Source: JAYVJH01 sp043777595 (GTDB taxonomy: Bacteria > Bacteroidota > Bacteroidia > Cytophagales > Spirosomataceae). Taken from it: 64,000 bases of DNA. Positions 10,186-18,654 of the stretch are shown here, piece by piece. Under the pieces are notes generated by a model. That model saw only the letters and a list, made by a program, of their open reading frames with translations, searched no databases and was not told the origin of the DNA. Position numbers and translations under genes: made by a program. The DNA is taken from contig JAYWHT010000019.1 in assembly GCA_043777595.1 (NCBI GenBank), positions 62,001 through 126,000 on the forward strand, written 5' to 3'. Within the stretch, counting starts at the first letter, position 1. The number at the start of each line of letters is the position of its first letter.

Positions 10186-10617
10186 TTATTCTACCGACAT
10201 TGGTGATAAAAAAATACGCTCAAAAAATGTAAACTGTTCATTGGTCTGCCTTAATGTAGCCTCTACACCCACTCCAAGCCTTTTACGAACATATTTATTT
10301 TCTTTTGTCATCACTTCGTATTCTTCCAATTCTATTTTTACTTTTATATTTATGAGTCGTATTTCATACTTGGTTACCGATTTTTCAAACGATTCTCGAA
10401 TCAAATCTTTCCATTTGATTTGCGACATCAAACTAAAATCTGACTCCCACAACTCGCAGCCATATTCGACATCATAGCGAGACTCGCCGAATTGTGTTAC
10501 CAAAATCAAGTATAAATGCTGATAGACTGACTCTTTCAACGTACACGTAGCGTGTTGTTTACCCTCAAGCAAGCCATCGAGGGTGAGTGGTAGTGAATAA
10601 AAAGATCCGTTGGCCAT
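10186..10617 (-). CDS. tssE: T6SS baseplate protein TssE (gp25-like)
   Basis: Small baseplate protein (143 residues) of the phage T4 gp25/TssE family, which nucleates the contractile sheath. Visible features are the N-terminal LTLDGLLEG segment, the gp25-like motif QFGESRYDVEYGCELWESDF, and C-terminal strands with IELEEYEV and GVGVEATLRQT. The ATG at 10617 is the only good start. It is the first gene of the tssE-F-G run and is divergent from tssN, so the 77-bp gap should hold both promoters. Confidence 0.88.
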   Translation of the reverse strand: MANGSFYSLPLTLDGLLEGKQHATCTLKESVYQHLYLILVTQFGESRYDVEYGCELWESDFSLMSQIKWKDLIRESFEKSVTKYEIRLINIKVKIELEEYEVMTKENKYVRKRLGVGVEATLRQTNEQFTFFERIFLSPMSVE

Positions 10618-10658
10618 GTTATTGAGTGAATGGTACTTATAAACATAAAATAGAACCC

Positions 10659-10666
10659 TACTTTTG
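10659..10666 (+). promoter_or_regulatory. Bacteroidota -7 element for tssN
   Basis: TACTTTTG matches the Bacteroidota -7 consensus TAnnTTTG exactly and lies 28 bp upstream of the tssN ATG. No clear TTG -33 box is seen at 17-23 bp spacing, so the call is tentative. Confidence 0.45.
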
Positions 10667-10694
10667 TTGATCTAAACTTAACTTAAAAGACCAC

Positions 10695-11456
10695 ATGAAA
10701 TTTTTACCCAAAACACCCGACCAAAAACGTACTACTCTGTATGTTGCGCTTACTTTGTTGTTGATTGTTATCATTGGCTGTACTGGCTTTTTTTCTGATA
10801 GCTTTCGAGATGGCTACGGTTTTGCAATATTTTGTTTTTTTGTGCTGGGTCTAATTCACGTCTGGGCTTTTTATGAATTTTTACCATTCAGAACCGGTAC
10901 AATGTCCAAAGAAATTACCTTTACGTTGCTGCTGGCATTGGTTGGTGTTGTGTTAATAATTATTGTCTATCATTTCAAACTCAACGACTGGCAGTTGGGG
11001 CTTGGCTATGCCTCTGGCACAGTTGGGTTTTTGTTTCCTATCATGGCCATGCAGGCTTATCGGTACTTTACCCAGATTCCGGCTGCCGACTATAAAAAAT
11101 GGTATTATCCAACTGCTAAAAATTTGCCCGATTTAGATTTATTGGATTTATCTCGGGTTTTGGTCATACAGTTTGAGTTTACCAAAAAAGCCAACGAAAC
11201 GGCTTTTACTAATTTTAGAGCCAAAGCCCCCGTAGCGATGCTCCTCGGCGACTTGTTTTTTATATTTATCAACGACTACAACGACCGCAACCCCAACAGC
11301 CCGATTGAATATTTAGATGCCAACGGCCAACCTTACGGCTGGGTATTTTATAAGCGTGGCTCACTCCTCAAAGGCAATCAATACATGGACTTTAACCTGA
11401 CTTTTCAGGCCAATAATATTGTTGATAATGAGACGATTGTGGTAGTTAGGGGCTGA
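10695..11456 (+). CDS. tssN: T6SS-iii membrane protein TssN
   Basis: Inner-membrane component restricted to Bacteroidota T6SS-iii, thought to replace part of the TssJ/L/M trans-envelope complex. There are four or five predicted membrane helices in the first 135 residues (VALTLLLIVIIG, FAIFCFFVLGLIHVWAF, LLALVGVVLIIIV, GTVGFLFPIMAMQAYRYF). A soluble C-terminal domain follows with the conserved patterns WYYPTAKNLPDLD, AKAPVAMLLGDLF and GWVFYKRG. Length 253, within the family range. It is the only T6SS gene on the plus strand. Confidence 0.9.
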   Translation: MKFLPKTPDQKRTTLYVALTLLLIVIIGCTGFFSDSFRDGYGFAIFCFFVLGLIHVWAFYEFLPFRTGTMSKEITFTLLLALVGVVLIIIVYHFKLNDWQLGLGYASGTVGFLFPIMAMQAYRYFTQIPAADYKKWYYPTAKNLPDLDLLDLSRVLVIQFEFTKKANETAFTNFRAKAPVAMLLGDLFFIFINDYNDRNPNSPIEYLDANGQPYGWVFYKRGSLLKGNQYMDFNLTFQANNIVDNETIVVVRG

Positions 11457-11518
11457 TATTGAATAACCGAAAAATGTAAAACTGTAAAATTTAAAATGTA
11501 AAAATGGTTTAAGAAATA

Positions 11519-11950
11519 TCACCAGCCTCCCCATTTCATTCCCTTCGAAAACCACATTAAACTCCAATGCTCTTGAATGGTCATAATTTGCCATACATCT
11601 TCTATTGGGTCTAAATTCTTTCCGACAATCAGAAACAAAGCCGCATTTGTCATACAATTAAATCCGTACATCGTATCGGCATAAGTCAAGGAATTGTTAT
11701 TGTTAAGATAATCCCAATATTTCAACATTTTGGCTTCATCTAAGTTAGAGTACGTAACCTGATACCAGCAGTCGCCATCTTCTTGTTCAAAATCGTATTT
11801 TTTTGTTACGCTCCGCCCTTTGTTTGCACCTTGTGCAGGCCACACGCTCATATATCGGTAACCTGGACGGTTTAACTCTCCAACCTCCAAAGATGCGTGT
11901 CCTATATTGTTTTTAAGCGGATTATAAGCCCAAATTCTTAGTCTTACCAT
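11519..11950 (-). CDS. Candidate T6SS effector: permuted NlpC/P60-like cysteine hydrolase
   Basis: A 143-residue protein with no signal peptide, between tssN and an hcp gene. The first third has NIGHASLEVG (His about 18) followed by YMSVWP. The last third has YGFNCMTNAALFL (Cys about 99). A His-before-Cys order with a GHASL strand and an NC-helix is the pattern of circularly permuted papain-like/NlpC-P60 enzymes, which cleave peptidoglycan peptides, amides or lipid acyl bonds. Position beside Hcp suggests a cargo effector. No adjacent gene looks like a dedicated immunity protein. The fold call is inference from two motifs; the T6SS link is inference from position. Confidence 0.5.
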   Translation of the reverse strand: MVRLRIWAYNPLKNNIGHASLEVGELNRPGYRYMSVWPAQGANKGRSVTKKYDFEQEDGDCWYQVTYSNLDEAKMLKYWDYLNNNNSLTYADTMYGFNCMTNAALFLIVGKNLDPIEDVWQIMTIQEHWSLMWFSKGMKWGGW

Positions 11951-12005
11951 TTTTATAAATAGTTAAAAGTAATAGAGCCGCAAAATATTGCGGCTCTACG
12001 TGTTT

Positions 12006-12410
12006 TTACCACCGATTTGTGTGCGGCTTCCCGTCCAATTTGATTTCTCTTGCCGAAAGCGTCAGACTTGTTGTCATAGGCATTGAGCCTGTTTCCGAGA
12101 AACTCTCGCTGTACTGCACGCAATACACATCGGTCATTTCGAGTTTTTTCTGAGTTGCCCCTTGGTCCACATTCATAAACTCAATACTGGCTGTAGATTT
12201 TTTGCCGTCTGGGTCTATCATCCACTCCCATAGTGCCGAGTTGTCGCTCGAGTCCACCTGTACGAATACTGTACCACCATATACTTTTGATGAAACTCGG
12301 CCTTTGTCGTCAATAGATTGCGACAAAGAATAATTGCAGGAAATGACGGACATACCGTCTGAGGGACCACCTTCCCATTTTAAAAATGCGTCAAAACTTG
12401 ATGCTGGCAT
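12006..12410 (-). CDS. tssD: T6SS tube protein TssD (Hcp), paralogue 1
   Basis: 134-residue Hcp-like tube protein of the T6SS-iii TssD family, forming hexameric rings that carry effectors. It begins MPASSFDAFLKWEGG, has the strand NYSLSQSIDDKGRVSSKVYGG, the region ALWEWMIDPDGKKSTASIEF, and ends in SLTLSAREIKLDGKPHTNRW, the usual end pattern of Bacteroidota TssD. Three TssD paralogues occur in this locus; this one lies between a candidate effector and vgrG. Confidence 0.9.
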   Translation of the reverse strand: MPASSFDAFLKWEGGPSDGMSVISCNYSLSQSIDDKGRVSSKVYGGTVFVQVDSSDNSALWEWMIDPDGKKSTASIEFMNVDQGATQKKLEMTDVYCVQYSESFSETGSMPMTTSLTLSAREIKLDGKPHTNRW

Positions 12411-12424
12411 AGTTGTAGTTGTTT

Positions 12425-12541
12425 TAGCCCCCGCCCCCAGAGGGGAGTTTTTGTTGAGTGCATATCCCCCCCACTGGGGGCAGGGGGGCTTTTCACAGGG
12501 CTATGCCCTGCGTTAGTATATTACGCCCCGCTGGGGCTGAG
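12425..12541. repeat. G/C-run palindromic repeat, intergenic copy
   Basis: The gap between vgrG and hcp1 holds runs of C and G arranged as inverted arms (AGCCCCCGCCCCCAG against CTGGGGGCAGGGGGGCTT) and a second small palindrome around CAGGGCTATGCCCTG. The same kind of arm occurs inside tssH (about 23895-23990) and mutB (about 55950-56012). Confidence 0.65.
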
Positions 12542-12548
12542 TCAATTA

Positions 12549-14477
12549 TCAATTAAGCATGATTGGTGTGCCCGTAACTTTGGTAAGTGCCGACGATTTG
12601 AGTTCTAACATTCCATCGGCCTCTACTGTTGTCATTGCGCCTTTTATTGTTGCTATAGCTGTACCTTCTGCTTTAAACTCTGCCATCGCACTTATATCTA
12701 CATTGGCGTTGCTTTCTATTTTTATATCGCCTGTTTTTGATTTGAGGCTAATTTCTCCTGCTTCTACCTTAAATTTTTGACTGGCATTGATAGTAACGTT
12801 GTCGGCATCAATCGTTAAGTCGCTGGTTTTGATTGAAATAGTACCACCTTCGGCATGAATCAATATTTTTTTATCATTAAATTTAAAATGTATGTACGTT
12901 TCAGATTTTTCGAGATGCTCTATCCGAATCATACTTTTTCCATCACTATCGTCAAACAAAATCATATTGCCCGAGCGTGTTGCTATGGCTTTGGTGGCAT
13001 TGTTGTCGTGCGTGTAGTGTTCGCCATGTTTTGCTTTTGGATATACGCCACCAATCACAATCGGTGTTTCGGGATTGCCATTGCCATAGTCCACATAGAC
13101 CTGCGATTTAAGTTCTGGCACAAAATTAAATCCCTTGCCCTCGCCAGTATAAGGCTTTACAACCCGTAGCCAAACCGATTCTTGGTCTTTGTCATTGGCT
13201 TGGCCCCACATAAATTTTACTTTGACTCGTCCCAGTTTAGTATCATTGTCCTCATTGTCAATCACTTCGGCCAGTTCTGGCCTGCCTATTGGTTGCACAA
13301 CATTGGGATTGCGTGGTGGGTTTTGAGACGACTCAGGAATGGCTCTAAACTCGTTGCTATAATTGCCCGAAGCCGTTACTTCATGTTTGACCGACAGCAC
13401 TCTGTATTTGCCAAAATTTTCCTCATAAGGCTTTCCATTGGCGTTCATTCTGTTGCCTTTTACGTTGAGTACAGTACCTACGCTAATATTTGGTTTTTCG
13501 CCAGCACCCTTAAAATCAATTAGTTGTGCCACTCTTGCCGCTTTGTCGGCTTTGGCGACTTCGTTCAAGGCTGTTTGGTCTCTAACATACAAGTCAGGGT
13601 GTGTGAGCGATGCCTGACTAAATAAACTTTCGGACTCGTCCATCGTAAACTGCCCCAACGAACTCAGCCCCGAAACCTGTTGCGAAGCCGAGTCGGCCTT
13701 GAAAGTTTGGTCTGAGGTCGAATAGTATTTTTCCATTTTGAAATGAATAGGGTGTAGCACCATCGCTATGTCAAATTTTTGAATTCCGTCCACCACAAAA
13801 TCAACGGTATTGGTTTCATTTTTGCCAATTATCAATTCTGTTCCATTATAATAAAACCACTCGCCCAGCCGCTCGGCTACTCGGCTCAAAAATGTATAAT
13901 TACTCTCGTCATATTGCACAAAATACTGCTGCTCTGTGGTTTCTGGCTTTAATTTTCTTTTTAATATATTTTGAGGATAAGGCTCTAATACCTTATTCAC
14001 AATATCTTTAAGTCCCTGTAATTCAAAAAAACGCCGCTGGATAGAATCTTCAAGAATTATAGTTGGGCTGTAGCCTTTGAGTACAAACGCCGAACTCATG
14101 TCCGACAAACTCTGTAACCGTATTTCTGTAATTATTCCTTGAAATTGAAATTCAAAAGTATCTTTTTGGCCTTTTTGTAATAACCGTGGACTGAATGAAA
14201 AATTGATTTTTTTGCCCATCACTTCTTTGTGCGACTGGTTAAAAAAATGCTCCCCCTTGTCTTCCAATTCTTCAAAAGGCAGACACAACTCAAATCGGTG
14301 ATGGTTGAACAAGTCTTGCTCAATGGTCAGCCCCAAGTGTCGGCCAATTTCTCGCCCACCTTCTATTTCGATATGTGTATTTACTTGCCGAGCCACGAGG
14401 ATATTGAGTGATTGAATTACTGAGTGATTGAGTGAATAAATTTTATAGTTTTTCGAGGTTGCGTGTCGTCTAACCAT
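12549..14477 (-). CDS. vgrG: T6SS spike protein VgrG (TssI)
   Basis: Trimeric spike protein at the tip of the Hcp tube. It has gp27-like domains (HLGLTIEQDLFNHHRFEL; QYDESNYTFLSRVAERLGEW), a gp5-like OB fold (LGRVKVKFMWG, SVWLRVVKPYTG, VYVDYGNGNPETPIVIGGVY), then an HDNNATKAIATRSGN motif. A C-terminal repetitive beta-needle follows with no extra effector domain. Residues 1-27 are partly encoded by an octamer array; a GTG at 14396 (start MARQVNTHIEIEGG) would remove it and match the family N-terminus better, so the ATG at 14477 is only one of two possible starts. Confidence 0.93.
   Translation of the reverse strand: MVRRHATSKNYKIYSLNHSVIQSLNILVARQVNTHIEIEGGREIGRHLGLTIEQDLFNHHRFELCLPFEELEDKGEHFFNQSHKEVMGKKINFSFSPRLLQKGQKDTFEFQFQGIITEIRLQSLSDMSSAFVLKGYSPTIILEDSIQRRFFELQGLKDIVNKVLEPYPQNILKRKLKPETTEQQYFVQYDESNYTFLSRVAERLGEWFYYNGTELIIGKNETNTVDFVVDGIQKFDIAMVLHPIHFKMEKYYSTSDQTFKADSASQQVSGLSSLGQFTMDESESLFSQASLTHPDLYVRDQTALNEVAKADKAARVAQLIDFKGAGEKPNISVGTVLNVKGNRMNANGKPYEENFGKYRVLSVKHEVTASGNYSNEFRAIPESSQNPPRNPNVVQPIGRPELAEVIDNEDNDTKLGRVKVKFMWGQANDKDQESVWLRVVKPYTGEGKGFNFVPELKSQVYVDYGNGNPETPIVIGGVYPKAKHGEHYTHDNNATKAIATRSGNMILFDDSDGKSMIRIEHLEKSETYIHFKFNDKKILIHAEGGTISIKTSDLTIDADNVTINASQKFKVEAGEISLKSKTGDIKIESNANVDISAMAEFKAEGTAIATIKGAMTTVEADGMLELKSSALTKVTGTPIMLN
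14400..14435. repeat. Octamer array at the 5' end of vgrG
   Basis: Minus strand reads about four degenerate copies of an 8-bp unit (CACTCAAT, CACTCAGT, AATTCAAT, CACTCAAT) between the upstream ATG (14477) and the GTG (14396) of vgrG. Eight is not a multiple of three, so a change in copy number would switch the frame from the ATG but not from the GTG. Confidence 0.7.
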
Positions 14478-14497
14478 TAAAATTCGACAACGTTTTT

Positions 14498-14992
14498 TTA
14501 AAAACAGGTTACTTCTATGTTGCCGATTTTGATTTTTGATGCCGAGATAATTAGGTCAAACCGTAATCCATTATCAACATATTCAGAAAAAGTAGCCCCT
14601 CTAAAAGTAGGTCTAAAACGAGGTGTTACGGGTACATAAAATACCTGAAACATTCTTGATGTAGAAATATCGGAGGTACTCGTAAATTTGTCGCTTAGGC
14701 CAACGCAATAGGCATCGTCAAACTCTACTTTTCGAGCTACACCTCCACCATTTTGCAAAACAAATTCAATAAAACCACTCAACTGCCTATCAGCATTAAA
14801 AGCCCAATCGTATAAAATAGCCGCTTCTGTGTTTTCAGTAATCAATATACTAAGCCTCAACAAATGCCCTCTGGTACCGCCTGTTGGCGAGCCTCTTTCA
14901 TCGGTATCTTGGTAGAACCCATAGCTAAAATCAACAACGTCATATTGTTTTCCATCTATCGTTGCTTGGGCATTCACTCCTACGGCTGGCAT
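14498..14992 (-). CDS. tssD: T6SS tube protein TssD (Hcp), paralogue 2
   Basis: A 164-residue TssD-like protein, about 30 residues longer than paralogue 1. Recognisable parts are DVVDFSYGFYQDTDERGSPT, the helix AILYDWAFNADRQLSGFIEF and KVEFDDAYCVGLSDKF, ending in LIISASKIKIGNIEVTCF. An extra segment at about residues 118-143 (VTPRFRPTFRGATFSEY) has no counterpart in paralogue 1. It follows paralogue 3 with only 4 bp between them and precedes vgrG by 20 bp, so the three are surely cotranscribed. Long variants may serve as adaptors or cap rings for specific cargo; that is inference. Confidence 0.85.
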   Translation of the reverse strand: MPAVGVNAQATIDGKQYDVVDFSYGFYQDTDERGSPTGGTRGHLLRLSILITENTEAAILYDWAFNADRQLSGFIEFVLQNGGGVARKVEFDDAYCVGLSDKFTSTSDISTSRMFQVFYVPVTPRFRPTFRGATFSEYVDNGLRFDLIISASKIKIGNIEVTCF

Positions 14993-14996
14993 TGTA

Positions 14997-15419
14997 TTAA
15001 AAGTTTGTAAGTTGAATATCGGCTACTGTAAGGCTGGGCGCAGTCAGTCTAAGACAAGTGATATAATTTTGCAAATGGTCATTGCTGGCAGTCCTAATTC
15101 CTGTTCGTGCAAGTCCAAATCCAGGGTTGAATTTTTCAATAAACTCCACACAAAAAGCCTGTTGGATTTCGATTCTCTTCATACGCCCTGTCGTTCCAAA
15201 TTCTTCTACTACACAATCGTACTGCTGATTGGGTTGGGTAGCCCAGTTGAGGAGTAAATCGCCATCTACAAATCCATCATCGATTTCAAGGTAAATATTT
15301 GTACCCTGCACAGGCGAGTCTGGACGACCAACTTCATCTACCGTTTGATGTAATTCAAAACTTACGTAGTAAATATCAAACGACAAATTGTCGACTGTAA
15401 ACACTCCAGACCAAGCCAT
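14997..15419 (-). CDS. tssD: T6SS tube protein TssD (Hcp), paralogue 3
   Basis: 140-residue TssD/Hcp-like protein: VDNLSFDIYYVSFELHQTVD, EVGRPDSPVQGTNIYLEID, LLLNWATQPNQQYDCVVEE, IEIQQAFCVEFIEKF. It ends in LRLTAPSLTVADIQLTNF, closely patterned on paralogue 2. It opens the hcp3-hcp2-vgrG run. Its divergence from paralogue 1 suggests separate cargo or structural roles rather than a recent duplication. Confidence 0.85.
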   Translation of the reverse strand: MAWSGVFTVDNLSFDIYYVSFELHQTVDEVGRPDSPVQGTNIYLEIDDGFVDGDLLLNWATQPNQQYDCVVEEFGTTGRMKRIEIQQAFCVEFIEKFNPGFGLARTGIRTASNDHLQNYITCLRLTAPSLTVADIQLTNF

Positions 15420-15494
15420 TTTGAATTTAGGGTTTATGATTAAATATTGGTAATTAGGTCATAAGACGACATCGACCGACCTTGATGTGAATAT

Positions 15495-16148
15495 TTACCT
15501 CGGATAATTTGGGTGAATTTTAATTTTTCGTAATTGTTTTAAATGTCTATCTGTATGCGAAATACAAGTCAATACAATCTGGTGCATGTCTCTTACATTA
15601 TACGTTTCAGCATTGGTTAATTGACCGTCAAATTTGAAATTTCTAAAAGTAAAATGCTTTCTAAAATCGTCCTTAGTGTTTTTTACAGTACCAAAAAGGG
15701 CACTCCTAATACGATTATAAGCAAACTCAGACTTTTCTTTTGAACAATACCTACCAAATGGACTTAGAAATCCTGCATTAGCTTTTAAAGGATCTTCGCT
15801 ATATTCAATAAAAACTTTGTCATTTCCTTTTGCTTTATCAATAAATTGAGGTAGTTCGGGATGGCTCAAACACGTCCAGATTTCCTTCATAAAACTTTCG
15901 TCTTGAGTAATAAGATGCTCTACAATTTCTGAAATTGACCACCGAGTAGAATCTTCTTTGAAATTCCACTGTTGCTCAGAAAGCCCTTTAATCTCTGTAA
16001 ACAATTCATTATTAGTTCTTTCTAATCCTTTGAGCAAGTTTTCTCGTTCTGATTCTGTCCATATTTTATCAGTTGACAGTGGTGCTGTTTGACAAAATGC
16101 GGTCGAGCTCGTTAGAATTAGCACTAATATTAAGGCGTTATATTTCAT
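15495..16148 (-). CDS. Secreted DinB-superfamily-like protein
   Basis: 217 residues with an N-terminal signal peptide (MKYNALILVLILTSSTAFCQ). The body resembles the DinB/YfiT four-helix metal-binding fold: WSISEIVEHLITQDESF carries the first conserved His, and a C-terminal MHQIVLTCISHTDRHLKQL carries the HTDRHL pattern. DinB-like proteins bind divalent metal and some are thiol-S-transferases. Its placement between hcp3 and tssC, and its periplasmic export, make an immunity or accessory role possible, but nothing in the sequence proves this. A mobile palindromic element lies just upstream. Confidence 0.7.
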   Translation of the reverse strand: MKYNALILVLILTSSTAFCQTAPLSTDKIWTESERENLLKGLERTNNELFTEIKGLSEQQWNFKEDSTRWSISEIVEHLITQDESFMKEIWTCLSHPELPQFIDKAKGNDKVFIEYSEDPLKANAGFLSPFGRYCSKEKSEFAYNRIRSALFGTVKNTKDDFRKHFTFRNFKFDGQLTNAETYNVRDMHQIVLTCISHTDRHLKQLRKIKIHPNYPR

Positions 16149-16195
16149 GTTGAGTAAATTTTAGTTTAGATATAAAAAAATCAATACTGGATTTA

Positions 16196-16292
16196 ATGTC
16201 GTTTAGTTAAGAGTTCGGTGAAGACACCAAACTCGGTTGGCTACCGTGGTTTGTGTCCTCACAAACCACTTATTTTCTTAACTAAACGACAT
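16196..16292. mobile_element. About 95-bp palindromic miniature element with flanking direct repeat
   Basis: Perfect 17-bp terminal inverted repeats (16196-16212 and 16276-16292) enclose two inner palindromes, one being 16246-16269 with 10-bp arms and a 4-nt loop. The 16-bp sequence ATCAATACTGGATTTA is present directly on both sides (16180-16195 and 16291-16306), as if duplicated on insertion. It contains no coding sequence. Confidence 0.75.
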
Positions 16293-16333
16293 CAATACTG
16301 GATTTATAACCTATGATATGACATTCATAAGTA

Positions 16334-17689
16334 TCACTGTTGTGCATATTCTGCTGCCCATTCTGCTGCTTCGAGGTCGTCGCCACGCTGCCCTGTGAGG
16401 CCAATCATAAAGTTTTTGGCCGGAAAATACGGAATCATGTGTATGTCTAAATGGATTTTGTCTTTCTGATTTTGGTCTTGTTCAAACCGCATGACTTTAA
16501 ATTTTTCTATCAATTTGCCTGGCCCTGTAACGCTGTCCAAAAACTTGACGATTTGCTTTTGTAGGTCGGTACGGGTGTTATAATCAAAGTTTTCAAAGGC
16601 ACGGCGGTTCAAGAAGTCTATCAGTACTTTGGTGATATAGTCAAAAACCCGAACGACTGAATAAGTTTGAAGACCAGCATTATCGCCATTAAAAAGCGTT
16701 TTGGCCGAAAACGCCATTACCTTTCCATATTCATTGACCATCGGAATCAGTCCTGCTTTTTCGAGATTGGCTATTTCAGATTTTTTCAAATCAAACCGCA
16801 CACCGTCCACCTCATTGAGTGTACCGTGTTTTTTGCCAGCCGCCACTTGCGACATCAGCGTTTTGTAAACATTACCCGCCAGAGCTGAACTCGGCGGAAT
16901 GTATAGGTCGTCTTCTTCGCCCAAGTCGGCGTGTTTACCACGGCCTACAAGCCAGTTGCAAGCCATCATTACGTTGGACAGATGCGCTGCGCCACCCGTG
17001 AGGTTGGCGGCTTCAAACAGATCGAGTACGTCTTCGGGTGCGTCCAAATGTTCAAAGTCGGTTACGAGCATAGTTTTATTTTTGTGTGCAATTTTAGCCC
17101 ATTTTTCTACCACCTTACTCGACCCTAAGTAACCTGGTACGCTCAAAATTGAATAGTTATCTCGCAGGTCCAATCGGTCGAAATTGGCAGACAGTTCTTC
17201 GCTAACGGCATCTATAAACGTTGTAACGTCCAAGTCTTTTAGTTGGTCAAGGTCGGCGTTCATAAATGTTACGTTCTTGACTTTTTCTTGCTCGCAATTC
17301 TTAAAAAACATCGCCACCGACCTATACGACTGCTCCAACTCTCTGACTGACTCGATAGATTTACCCAGATTGACTTTGAGCAAATCGCTCGCAGCGGTCG
17401 CCTCTGCTTGGCCAGTTTCTATCATCTTGGCTACACTGTCCGAACTATTCAATAAGTTTGACCAAAGTTCAAGCCGTTTTTTTAGTTGCTTGCGCTCACT
17501 TTTTTTATCGGTTTCGGTCAAAAATATTTTTTTACGTGCTTTTTTTTCTGGATTAACGTTGGACACACCTTCGATGATGGTTTCGAGTAAGTCGAAACCA
17601 CCGTATTTGGCCAACTGCGGTAGTCCTTTGTCTAAGGGAATAGCCTCAGCAAAGTGTTGGTCTTGGGTTTGAATTTGTAGTTCTGCCAT
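16334..17689 (-). CDS. tssC: T6SS contractile sheath protein TssC
   Basis: Large sheath subunit (451 residues) of the T6SS-iii TssC family. Key segments are YGGFDLLETIIEGVSNVNPE near the N-terminus, TTFIDAVSEELSANFDRLDL in the middle, PPSSALAGNVYKTL, and a C-terminal basic/aromatic domain with QTYSVVRVFDYITKVLIDFL and IPYFPAKNFMIGLTGQ. It pairs with TssB, encoded just upstream on the same strand across a gap of about 108 bp. That gap is filled with octamer-like repeats, unusual for a tssB-tssC pair. Confidence 0.93.
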   Translation of the reverse strand: MAELQIQTQDQHFAEAIPLDKGLPQLAKYGGFDLLETIIEGVSNVNPEKKARKKIFLTETDKKSERKQLKKRLELWSNLLNSSDSVAKMIETGQAEATAASDLLKVNLGKSIESVRELEQSYRSVAMFFKNCEQEKVKNVTFMNADLDQLKDLDVTTFIDAVSEELSANFDRLDLRDNYSILSVPGYLGSSKVVEKWAKIAHKNKTMLVTDFEHLDAPEDVLDLFEAANLTGGAAHLSNVMMACNWLVGRGKHADLGEEDDLYIPPSSALAGNVYKTLMSQVAAGKKHGTLNEVDGVRFDLKKSEIANLEKAGLIPMVNEYGKVMAFSAKTLFNGDNAGLQTYSVVRVFDYITKVLIDFLNRRAFENFDYNTRTDLQKQIVKFLDSVTGPGKLIEKFKVMRFEQDQNQKDKIHLDIHMIPYFPAKNFMIGLTGQRGDDLEAAEWAAEYAQQ

Positions 17690-17695
17690 TTTAAT

Positions 17696-17797
17696 TTTGA
17701 ATAATTGAATGTTAGAGTGAGCGAATAAATGATTGCTGGGTTAATTGAATGAAAAACAAAATATATTCTATCATTCAATCCCTCAATCATTCAAAAA
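17696..17797. repeat. Degenerate octamer repeats in the tssB-tssC gap
   Basis: Imperfect units of the type ATTGAATG / CATTCAAT on both sides form potential hairpins. The segment TTCTATCATTCAATC also occurs in the tssK-tssO gap at about 25452-25470. Confidence 0.65.
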
Positions 17798-18247
17798 TCA
17801 GTCGGCAGCAGCCAGCTCTTCGATGAGTGTTTGTAATACGCCCAATAGTGCCGCTTTGGCTTCGGGTTTTTCGAGTGCTGCTTTGAGGGTTTTATTGACT
17901 CGCAACTGCCTCGTAATCTGGTTATAGTCTGTTGAGCGAGCATCTAAATCTTGTAAAAACGCACTTTGAGAAATAACACCCTTTTTGCCAAAATCTCCCA
18001 GATTCCTAAACCTTAGTGTTTCATTGATAAAACTACCATCAGCCGTCTGAAACTCAGCATCAGCATCTGGTTGGTAATGTGCAAACACGTCTTCGACAGT
18101 TTTGAGGTCGTAGGTCATTTTGGGTTTAATGGCTGGGTCGCCCGTCATTTTGCCCACATATAGGGTTTTATTTTGGGCAATGTCAGCCATGCCTTCATTG
18201 GCTTGATCTATTTTGCGTTCGTTGCCGCCAATTCCGTAGTTAAACAT
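17798..18247 (-). CDS. tssB: T6SS contractile sheath protein TssB
   Basis: Small sheath subunit, 149 residues, of the Bacteroidota TssB type: MFNYGIGGNERKIDQ at the start, VGKMTGDPAIKPKMTYDLKT, then VEDVFAHYQPDADAEF and a C-terminal helix with QLRVNKTLKAALEKPEAKA. Together with TssC it forms the contractile tail that drives the Hcp tube. The order tssB then tssC on the same strand is standard. Confidence 0.92.
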   Translation of the reverse strand: MFNYGIGGNERKIDQANEGMADIAQNKTLYVGKMTGDPAIKPKMTYDLKTVEDVFAHYQPDADAEFQTADGSFINETLRFRNLGDFGKKGVISQSAFLQDLDARSTDYNQITRQLRVNKTLKAALEKPEAKAALLGVLQTLIEELAAAD

Positions 18248-18315
18248 AATTTTAGTCGTTAGTCGTTAGTTCAAAAACCATTTTTTCATTATTTTCATTA
18301 TTTTCATTTCCTTAA

Positions 18316-18615
18316 TTACCCAATGAGTACCGTTGGGCAGCCCACTACTATCGCTCCGCCATGTACGGTACTGTCGCCCATTCTGGCGGCTGGCATATTG
18401 CCAATCAGTACTGTCATCGAACCCAAAATAATACTATCGGGCGGGCCAACACAGGTACACATATCGCCCATGACAGATGCGGGTTGTCCGCCAATAAGTA
18501 CCAGCGGGTTGCCTGGCCCAACGATTGGCCCGCCTACGTGCGGGATTGGCGGTAGCCCTGGCGTAATCATCGGGCAGATGTGCATGTCTCCAATTCGTGC
18601 GGCTGGCTGTCCCAT
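18316..18615 (-). CDS. PAAR-domain spike-tip protein
   Basis: 99 residues consisting only of a PAAR domain, which sharpens the VgrG tip and binds metal. The sequence shows the repeating pattern PAARIGDMHICPM, GQPASVMGDMCTCVGPPDSI and AARMGDSTVHGGAIVVGCPT. No C-terminal effector extension is present, so cargo would be carried separately. It starts the string of unrecognised and enzyme-like genes that runs to tssH. Confidence 0.95.
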   Translation of the reverse strand: MGQPAARIGDMHICPMITPGLPPIPHVGGPIVGPGNPLVLIGGQPASVMGDMCTCVGPPDSIILGSMTVLIGNMPAARMGDSTVHGGAIVVGCPTVLIG

Positions 18616-18654
18616 TTTTTTAGTTTTGAGTTATTGAATACCTCACAAATACAA

